Shown: positions 1 to 6,800 of the stretch, piece by piece | How the letters are laid out: each line of letters opens with the position of its first letter | How positions within the stretch are numbered: the stretch's first letter is position 1 | Origin: CAZXYF01 sp964644705 | GTDB taxonomy: Bacteria > Planctomycetota > Brocadiia > SM23-32 | Reading direction: 5' to 3' | Length of the DNA: 15,502 nt | Assembly: GCA_964644705.1 (NCBI GenBank) | Contig: CAZXYF010000064.1 | Span: forward strand, 1-15,502 | Notes under the pieces: generated by a model | What the model was told of the DNA's origin: nothing | Database searches by the model: none | The model's input: only the letters and a program-made list of their open reading frames with translations | Position numbers and translations under genes: made by a program

Positions 1-83
1 CCGCACAGTGGTCACCCACCCGGGGGTATATGAATGATTCGACGCTGTTCTACGGAGACTTGAAATTGCAGGCGGAAAAATAG
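1..83 (+). CDS. 3' end of an unidentified gene (partial)
   Basis: The frame read from base 3 is open to a TAG at 81-83 and gives about 26 residues ending in DSTLFYGDLKLQAEK. The alternating hydrophobic and polar pattern near the end resembles the last strand of a beta-sandwich domain, but this is only an impression. The fragment is too short to name, and its start lies left of the window. A 30-bp repeat copy begins at base 82, directly at the stop codon, which favours a real gene end here. It could also be chance open frame. Confidence 0.4.
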   Translation, partial: AQWSPTRGYMNDSTLFYGDLKLQAEK

Positions 84-111
84 CGCGATGCCAGTGTGGT
101 CCAAAACGTTC
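82..111 (+). repeat. 30-bp direct repeat, copy 1
   Basis: The 30 bases 82-111 recur exactly at 346-375, 264 bases away. Both begin AGCGCGATGCC and end CAAAACGTTC. Weaker similarity continues about 26 bases further (roughly 16 of 26 matching). The copy starts at the stop codon of the upstream gene. It belongs to a composite structure with the inverted repeat at 207-308. It may be an intergenic repeat family of this genome. Confidence 0.85.
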
Positions 112-206
112 AAAAATGCGTTTTCAAACGGGTTCTCCGGTGAGTTTGAGCCGGGAATACAATCCATCTCGCAAACCACCCCCAATTACGTTCAGGGAGG
201 TGTATC

Positions 207-308
207 CAACATCTTTACCTTCGTCTTTGCCTTTGTCTGCCTTTCTGTCGATGCTAAGACCGCCAAAAACAACGGCAGATTATGGTAAAGACGATGATAA
301 AGACAAAG
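207..308. repeat. Imperfect inverted repeat between the direct repeats
   Basis: Arms 207-245 and 270-308 are reverse complements at 27 of 39 positions, with a 24-base loop. The best-matched core on the left is TTCGTCTTT and on the right is AAAGACGA. The left arm is pyrimidine-rich and the right arm purine-rich, so the transcript could form a long hairpin. The whole structure sits between the two 30-bp direct repeats. It could be a remnant of a small mobile element or a structured intergenic repeat. No transposase or coding function is visible. Confidence 0.6.
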
Positions 309-345
309 AATTATGCTTTTCGAAACGCTATTTTGGACAGGCCTG

Positions 346-375
346 AGCGCGATGCCAGTGTGGTCCAAAACGTTC
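346..375 (+). repeat. 30-bp direct repeat, copy 2
   Basis: Exact copy of the 30 bases at 82-111. Because the spacing is 264 bases (88 codons), both copies read the same peptide in the frame containing DASVVQNV. That frame is interrupted by stops soon after each copy, so a coding role is doubtful. The decayed coding remnant begins just after this copy. Confidence 0.85.
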
Positions 376-392
376 GCAAATGGACTTTTTGA

Positions 393-727
393 CGGAATCT
401 GAGGCTGGTTCATAAGCCCTCCGAGCGCGTGGCGTACATCGACCTCAAACTTGTGGCAAAGGGCTCTCTGAACAACGGTTTTCGCACGTTTTATTACAGC
501 CCAAAGATCGAACCAATAAGGTGCTGTAGGATGCGCATCACCTGCTAATCGGCACTGAACACGACCGCAATACGGGTAACTGGGAATGTTTGAAGTGGCA
601 TCTTGTTGATCTCTACCAGTTTCGTGTTAACCTGAAAGCCGAATTTCAGGCGAGCAACAAAGATTTATACCGCCCCGAATTAGTTGTCGATGCTGATTCT
701 GCAATCAGAGAGAGCAAAGATGAATAA
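393..727 (+). pseudogene. Decayed coding remnant upstream of the sulfatase
   Basis: Two overlapping open stretches in different frames look protein-like. Frame A (393-548) reads RVAYIDLKLVAKGSLNNGF then RTFYYSP. Frame B (530-727) reads LLIGTEHDRNTGNWECLKW and ends SIRESKDE. Moving from A to B needs one frameshift near 500-510, and a TAG at 527-529 then interrupts frame B. Neither half has a convincing start. The TAA at 725-727 overlaps the sulfatase ATG at 720, a layout usual for translationally coupled genes, which supports a former gene. I do not recognise the family. The alternative is chance open frame in non-coding DNA, or a sequencing error splitting a live gene. Confidence 0.35.
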
Positions 728-2234
728 CGACACCTCACAGAGTAGTTCAATGCCGAACATCATTTACATCCTGGCCGACGACATGGGATATGGTGACATG
801 CACGCCAATAATCCCGATTCGCGTATTCCGACCCCCAACCTGGATCGTATGGCGGAGCAGGGGATGCGCTTTACCGATTCCCATGCTGCTTCCAGCGTCT
901 GCACGCCCAGCCGATATGCCGTTTTGACGGGGCGATATGCCTGGCGTTCGCGATTGAAAAACGGCATCGTGTGGGAGTGGGATGGCGCCCTGATCGAGGA
1001 GGACCGCATGACGGTCGCTGATTTTCTCAAAGAACACGGGTACTCAACCGCCTGCTTTGGTAAATGGCATCTGGGCTGGGACTGGCCCACCAGGAACGGG
1101 GAGCATCCCAATGAGACCCTCCCCTTCGGAAAACACATGGGGGGTTCGGCTCGAGCGGCCTACGAAGTGAATATCGACCATTCAGGACGTATTGGAGGCG
1201 GACCGGTTGACCACGGGTTCGATCACTATTTCGGGGTTGATGTGCCCAATTTCCCGCCCTACACATGGTTTGAGGACGATCATCTGGTGGAAGAACCGAC
1301 TGTCCGAAAACCGCATGACATGTATGGATGTCCAGGCATGGCGGTGCCGGATTGGTCCCATGAAAAAATGATTCCGGAATTCACACGCCGCTGCGTTGAC
1401 TACATTGAGGAAAAAGGCGGCGAGGATGAGCCGTTTTTCGTGTACTATCCGCTGACGTCGCCGCACTCACCCATCGTCCCGAATGAACCGTTCAAAGGGC
1501 GGAGTGACGCGGGATCGTACGGGGATTTCGTTTATGAAGTGGACTGGGTTGTGGGCGAGATCATGGAGGCACTGGACAACGCCGGCGCGCTGGAGGATAC
1601 CCTTGTTATCTTTACCAGCGATAACGGCCCCGAAAGTGGTGTCGTGCCGGATGATATAGGCGCCTACAACCGGGTGAGGGAACACGAACATGCAAGCATG
1701 GGCGAGCTGCGGGGCATCAAACTCGATGCGCGTGAGGGCGGTCATCGGACGCCGTTTGTGGCGCACTGGCCCGGCGTCGTCCCGGCGGGGACGGTCTGTG
1801 ATCAGCCGACCTGTCTCTCCGATTTGATCGCGACCTGTGCCGACATCGTGGGCGATGAACTCCCGGAGGGTGCCGGCGAGGACAGCGTGTCCATACTCCC
1901 GTTGCTCGAGGGAGGAGTGGAAACGCCGACCCGCGAGAGCCTCGTCCACCAGAGCGGATCCGGCAAATTCGCGTTGCGTCGCGGAAACTGGGTATTCATT
2001 GATGCGCCGCAGGGCAACGATAAACCGGAACCGGAGTGGTTCAAAGAACGGCGTGGTTACACCGACGATGATTATCCCGGTGAACTCTACAATCTGAACG
2101 ATGATCTGGCCGAACGCTACAATAAATACGGCGAACAACCGGAGCTTGTGGAGGAAATGAGCGAGAAACTGGAAATGATCAAAAATGCGCATGGTAGCAG
2201 GGGGCCCGAACCGGGAGAAAAAATCACGGAATAA
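720..2234 (+). CDS. Type I formylglycine sulfatase, no signal peptide
   Basis: Predicted hydrolase of sulfate esters, probably on a carbohydrate, about 504 aa. Seen: MPNIIYILADDMGYGD near the N-terminus with metal-binding Asp20-Asp21; the sulfatase signature CTPSR with Cys61 (to be converted to formylglycine) and Arg65, followed by LTGR; GKWHLG with Lys115 and His117; SPHSP with His249; TSDNGPE with Asp301-Asn302; and Lys334 in the GIKLDAREGGHRTPF block. The catalytic set is therefore complete and the length is normal for family S1. The start at 720 follows AGAGAGAG with a 5-base gap; an in-frame TTG at 684 is less likely. No hydrophobic leader precedes the catalytic domain, so it is likely cytoplasmic, unlike many sulfatases of this group. 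The substrate cannot be read from sequence. A sugar kinase gene follows 96 bases later on the same strand. Confidence 0.95.
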   Translation: MNNDTSQSSSMPNIIYILADDMGYGDMHANNPDSRIPTPNLDRMAEQGMRFTDSHAASSVCTPSRYAVLTGRYAWRSRLKNGIVWEWDGALIEEDRMTVADFLKEHGYSTACFGKWHLGWDWPTRNGEHPNETLPFGKHMGGSARAAYEVNIDHSGRIGGGPVDHGFDHYFGVDVPNFPPYTWFEDDHLVEEPTVRKPHDMYGCPGMAVPDWSHEKMIPEFTRRCVDYIEEKGGEDEPFFVYYPLTSPHSPIVPNEPFKGRSDAGSYGDFVYEVDWVVGEIMEALDNAGALEDTLVIFTSDNGPESGVVPDDIGAYNRVREHEHASMGELRGIKLDAREGGHRTPFVAHWPGVVPAGTVCDQPTCLSDLIATCADIVGDELPEGAGEDSVSILPLLEGGVETPTRESLVHQSGSGKFALRRGNWVFIDAPQGNDKPEPEWFKERRGYTDDDYPGELYNLNDDLAERYNKYGEQPELVEEMSEKLEMIKNAHGSRGPEPGEKITE

Positions 2235-2330
2235 GGGTGTGGCGACGAGTCAGCTGGTTTTAACTGTTGTCTCGGGAGTCGAGCTTCGCTTTTCAACGGA
2301 CTATAAATTTGAGTTTTGCTGGAGATGCCC

Positions 2331-3287
2331 ATGAACCCGAAAATTATTGGCATTGGGATCGCCACCATCGATCATTTGTATCTGCTGGAAGATGTTGCCG
2401 AGCTGCCTGAGGGAAACGTTCTGGATCACAGCGTGCAGGGCGGAGGGATGGCGGCCACGGCGATGGCAGCGTCGGCCCGGTTGGGGGCGCCGTCGGCGGC
2501 CGTGTTGTGTGTGGGCGAGGACCAGCGAGGAGACGAGGTCATCCGCGGGCTGGAGAAATGCGGTGTGGAAACGTCTTCGGTGCGCACAAAACCCGGAGCC
2601 ACCCCCATGGTGACGGTGCTGGTGGACGCGGGCGACGCGGAACGACATTTTTTGCCCCTGCGATGCGATTCGCCCCGTCCTGGCCCCGATGACGTCGATT
2701 GGGATCTGGCCGGCGAGGCCAATGTATTTCTGGTGGATTCCTGGACCCGGGAACCGGGACGCCTATTGCAGCGTGCCCGGTCGATGGAGCTAACCACGAT
2801 GGTGGACAAAGAATGTGAACCGGGGGAGGACCCCGAGTGGGTTACGGACGTTAATGTGTATATCGGTGGTGGAGATCAGGCAGAATGGCGTGATTTCCCC
2901 GATCGAGCTATTGCGGAGGCCGAACGTATAGTATCGATGGGTCCGCACACCGCAATTCTGACGCTGGGAGAGGCCGGATGCGTCGGGATGGGGCCGGAAG
3001 GGGAGTTCCGTGTTCCGGGTTACTCGGTCGAAGTGGTGGATACCTGCGGCGCCGGAGACGTTTTTCGAGGGGGATACGCCTGGGCTCTTGAGCAGGGCTG
3101 GCGCGCACGACACTGTGCCGCCTTTGCCGGGGCGACTTCGGCGTTGAGCGTTACAGAACTGGGAGGACGAGCGGGATTGCCCGGAGTGACGGAAGTGGTT
3201 GACCTGCTGGTGAATGACGGTATTGAGGGGCCATGGGAAAGTATTGATCCGGACGCCGCGCGTGGCCCGGATTCGGCGGATAACTAA
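2331..3287 (+). CDS. PfkB/ribokinase-family carbohydrate kinase
   Basis: ATP-dependent kinase of a sugar or related alcohol, about 318 aa, the usual family size, predicted cytosolic. Seen: an N-terminal strand IIGIGIATIDHLYL; a glycine-rich substrate-side motif QGGGMAATAMAASARLG at about 36-52 (PfkB signature 1-like); and DTCGAGDVFRGGYAWAL at 237-253, the family's second signature, with catalytic base Asp243 and the GAGD anion hole. The start at 2331 is set by GGAG at 2321-2324 with a 6-base gap; TTG at 2316 and ATG at 2325 are also in frame but poorly placed. The neighbouring sulfatase suggests the kinase phosphorylates a sugar freed by desulfation, but the substrate (ribose, 2-keto-3-deoxygluconate, sulfofructose or other) is not decidable. 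A TATAAA at 2302-2307 could be a -10 box, without a good -35. Confidence 0.93.
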   Translation: MNPKIIGIGIATIDHLYLLEDVAELPEGNVLDHSVQGGGMAATAMAASARLGAPSAAVLCVGEDQRGDEVIRGLEKCGVETSSVRTKPGATPMVTVLVDAGDAERHFLPLRCDSPRPGPDDVDWDLAGEANVFLVDSWTREPGRLLQRARSMELTTMVDKECEPGEDPEWVTDVNVYIGGGDQAEWRDFPDRAIAEAERIVSMGPHTAILTLGEAGCVGMGPEGEFRVPGYSVEVVDTCGAGDVFRGGYAWALEQGWRARHCAAFAGATSALSVTELGGRAGLPGVTEVVDLLVNDGIEGPWESIDPDAARGPDSADN

Positions 3288-3360
3288 GCGGGCCTTCATA
3301 AGTATCCTAATGTTTCAGCCCAACTTTTATGGACCCTATTATCACGCTATCTGTTCGGAA

Positions 3361-3430
3361 GATACAGGGATACACTGATTCACCGATACAAAGGTCCACA
3401 CTGAATCCCTGCATCCTGTATCCTTGTATC
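3361..3430. repeat. Imperfect inverted repeat with 14-bp arms
   Basis: GATACAGGGATACA at 3361-3374 and TGTATCCTTGTATC at 3417-3430 are reverse complements at 13 of 14 positions, separated by 42 bases. Each arm is itself a near-tandem GATACA unit, and further copies of the unit (CGATACAAAGG) lie between the arms. It is not followed by a T-run, so it is not an obvious terminator for the kinase. It may be a degenerate repeat element or a regulator site. Confidence 0.6.
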
Positions 3431-3484
3431 CTGCACAGGACACCATCCAAAGGACAAATTCCAAGGGCGTGTTATACCTCAGGT

Positions 3485-3517
3485 CAATAATCATAATCCG
3501 CTTAGAATCGATTATTG
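3485..3517. repeat. Perfect 8-bp AT-rich inverted repeat
   Basis: CAATAATC at 3485-3492 is matched by GATTATTG at 3510-3517, with 17 bases between. The centres of the arms are 25 bases apart, a spacing compatible with two-site binding of a dimeric regulator, but the site lies about 380 bases before the giant gene's start. A chance occurrence in AT-rich sequence is quite possible. Confidence 0.4.
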
Positions 3518-3895
3518 TGAATTGCACGGTCCTGATCGATGCGAAAAGGATTTCTGGTCGGACCGGGGATACAATGGATGGAATGGAGGGGAGCCGGCCA
3601 TTAAAATATACAGTAGCCGGTCAGGACGACCGCGCTGGATCCTGACGTTTTATGCGGCGGATCGTGTCGTGCACGGCTCGCCCCCGAACGTTTCACGAAC
3701 CTCAAGTGTGAATTATTCTAAAAGCAGCCTCAGCAAAAGGTAATGTCGAGCAAACAGGGTATTTCTGAATCACAGTGCGTGTTCAACAACTCAAACGACA
3801 CCGGTTTGGTCTCCGACCGAGCCGACTCGTGAAATGGTATAGGGAAAGTCGGGCTAAGGACGCCCATCCATATGTTATTTTGTTTAGAGGGAATC

Positions 3896-6800
3896 ATGCG
3901 GAGCGGGGTTGACGAGGTGATTGTCGGAAGGAAACACCGGGATCAGTGGCGCCTCATCTCTTCGTACCTGCTGATTGTGATCGGTGTGTTTTCTGTGATC
4001 ATACCGGCTGAAAATTGTGCCCGAGAAGCCCGGCAGGAACGGGTGGGGGGTGTAAAACAGAAAGCAGTTGCCGAGAAGACGTCCGGTGAGCGGAGCGAAG
4101 AAGAACAAAGGGAGGGAGGGAATCATAACCATGCGCAGTTACCGACGGATCCGTCCATACAACTGTTCATTCGTCGAGCACGGGATTTTATAGAATCTCA
4201 GCAGTACGAACTGGCTATCCGGGTTCTTCAACGTGCTCTGGACGAAGGACAACGTGTGCTGGTCCGCACCGCTCCAAAAACATATAAAACGGTTAGCCGG
4301 TCAGCTCAGGATATGCTGATGGATTTGCCCGTTCAGGCTTTCGGCAACTATCGGGCTTTCGCTGATGCGGAGGCAGAGGCTCTTCTGGAACAGGCGGATG
4401 CTCCCCGCAATCCGGACATGCTCCGCGAGGTGGTTCGCCGATTTTTTTTGAGTTCGTATGGGGCACAAGCCGCGTATCAATTGGCCTGTTTGCAGATTAA
4501 TCAGGGAGAATTCTCTGCTGCTGTTCGTCTTCTGCGACGTATTCGGGAATATCATCTGGACTACCCCGTGGACCGGACGGAGTTGTTGGCACGTCTCGCC
4601 GTGGCTCAGATGTATGCGGGAGAAAGAAAGGCCGCCCGGCAGACATACGATGTTCTGAGTGATGAGTATGAGGAGGGAGTGGCATCTGCTGATCTGGAAC
4701 GACTGGGCAAGGACCTTTCCAGAGCCGAACCCGCCACCACGTCCGGGGTTGCCACCACCCACTGGCGGACGGACTGGCACGGATCCACCCAGGTGGGTGT
4801 TGCGCCGGCTCCCGCACTGCCCTCGGCGGTCGAGGGAAAACGTAGGGTGGTGAGCCTCTGGGAGACTGGCCACCGCAAATCACAAACTCCATCGTCGGGG
4901 CAGGCCGCTTCTCGGCGGATGTTTCTGGAACAAATGTGGACCCAGAAGGATTATCATCCCGCCAACCAACTGGTGTGGAGCGGCGATAAAGTGTGGGTGA
5001 GCACGCCTTCCGGGATTCAGTGTCTGAACAAAAGCAGTGGACGTCGGTTGTGGTTCGCCACCGGGAAGGCGCCCGTACAGGAGATTGGTGAGGGGGAGAA
5101 TAAAGGCAGGCGCCGACGCATGAACCTCCCCGAATTCGTCTTTTTTAAAGATTATATCGGCGGCCGATTCAGTCGGGTGAACGGAATGATCGTGCGGGTG
5201 GAGGGCAACTGGAGAACGGCTCGTCATCGACGCCGGGTGCGCCGGGGCAAGCGGCGAGTGTATGTGACTGAGCAGGAGGGAAGTTATCTGACGGCTTACG
5301 ACGAGGATACCGGGAAAATGCGCTGGTCGATGGGGGGTGGTCAGGCCGATGGGGAAAAAGTTCTCGCGGGAGTTCGTTTCATGTGTGCACCGGTTTCCAG
5401 CGGATCTAAACTTCTTGTGGCGGCGGAATTGGATGACGGTCTGTACCTCGTCGCACTCTCCCCCCGGGATGGGAGTCTGATCTGGCAGCAATCCCTCTGC
5501 TCCTACACCACATCCCCTTCTCCCCCGGCCAGCCCTGTTGGTATCGCCGTCCGCGGGGGAGTGGCCTACGTGGCGAGTGGCAGAGGTGTTGTTTTTGCTC
5601 TGGATGCAGTGACCGGTGAGATCTACTGGGCGCGGACATATTCCAGTAACGTTTTGCGCTGGCGCTCCCGGCGGAAGCGGGATTCCAGAAGAAAGGTAAG
5701 CGAGCCCGGCGGCTGGGCGGAAAATGTAGTAATACCCGTGCGGGATAAGCTGGTTGTGCTTCCCTCGGATTCGTCCAAAATGTTCTGTTTTGATCGATCG
5801 AATGGGAACCTTCGGTATCACAAGCCCCGGGCGGAAGCGCGTTATCCGCTCGGAATCCTGGAGGATCGGCTGATTGTTGGAGGCAAGAGTTTTGTCCGTG
5901 CGCACAGGCTGGAGAACGGAGAAGTTGGATGGGATCAATCGGTGGATTCATCGACCGGGCGAGCGGTCCTGACTGAAAAATACGTTTTCGTGCCTCAAAA
6001 AGGGACAATAACGGTATTGGATGCTGAATCGGGACGAGAGAGGATTCATATGCTTGCGACTGTGGGCGAGGAGGCAAACCCGGGTAACCTGTATTCGGAC
6101 GGCCAGCGTTTATTCACGGTCGGGTTTGATCTGACCGGTGCGCTTGGTCCGGGTAAACAATTTCTGGCGAAGTTGGATGAACGCGTGAAAGCACAGAAGA
6201 CATCGAGGGCATATCTGGCGCGAGGTAAGTTTTTCTCCAGAATGGGACGGTATGCCGCCGCCGTGGAAGATCTGCGGAACGCCCGCGAGATAGCCCTTGA
6301 AGATCCTCTTCAGGCCCGTTTTGCGGAGCTGGAGAAGAAACTCAGTGCAACGCGGGACCGGATATCCGTGATCCGGTCGAAACTCTCCTGGTTTGGCGAC
6401 GATTTCAATCGGGGTTCTCTCGGTTCCGGTTATACGGTGATGAAGGGAACTGCCAAACTGGTGGATGGGCATGTGAAAATGTCGGGCGACAAAAATATGG
6501 TGTTGAAACTCAACAAAAAAATCCCCGGCAATTTCATTGCGGAAATCGATGGGTGGCAACATGAGAGACCGTGCGACCTGTCGTTCCAATTAACGATAGA
6601 AGGACCTGAAAAGGCGGTCAGGAGGGTGTATGCGCAGTTTGGATCCAAATGGAACAAATGGAACTACATCTCCTTTTCCGGAGACCGGGTCAAGAAAAGC
6701 AACCAGTATCTGATAAAGAAGGGGGAAAAGCACCGTCTCAGGTTGGAGAGAATCGGTAATGAAATTGCTCTGTATGCTGACGGGCGCCAGCTGGTGCGGT

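Larger units (their letters stand above)
3288..3895. other. Gap without a convincing gene; inverted repeats
   Basis: About 600 bases separate the kinase from the first giant gene. Open frames at 3424-3645 and 3522-3743 have no family resemblance, no ribosome-binding site and low-complexity ends, so I do not call them. The stretch holds two inverted repeats (3361-3430 and 3485-3517) and a 7-bp stem at 3620-3646. A promoter for the giant genes must lie here if they form their own unit, but I see no strong -35/-10 pair; TTCACG with TATTCT about 16 bases on, near 3694-3721, is the best weak candidate. Confidence 0.5.

Noticed and set aside
88..413. Small open frames across the repeat module, both strands
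   Set aside because: They are built from the direct and inverted repeats, lack ribosome-binding sites, and the two repeat copies diverge with stops.
1467..2192. Minus-strand open frame of about 241 codons inside the sulfatase gene
   Set aside because: Antisense to a sulfatase with a complete catalytic set; no recognisable domain.
3620..3646. 7-bp stem GTCAGGA/TCCTGAC followed by GTTTT
   Set aside because: Loop of 13 and weak T-tract, with no gene ending close upstream; likely chance.
3424..3743. Two overlapping small plus-strand frames in the gap before the giant genes
   Set aside because: No convincing start signals, no family resemblance and they conflict with each other.
4880..5938. Long minus-strand open frame inside the first giant gene (about 352 codons)
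   Set aside because: It lies opposite a gene with clear propeller motifs and paralog conservation, and its translation is rich in Pro, Arg and Ser with no domain. It is an antisense shadow.
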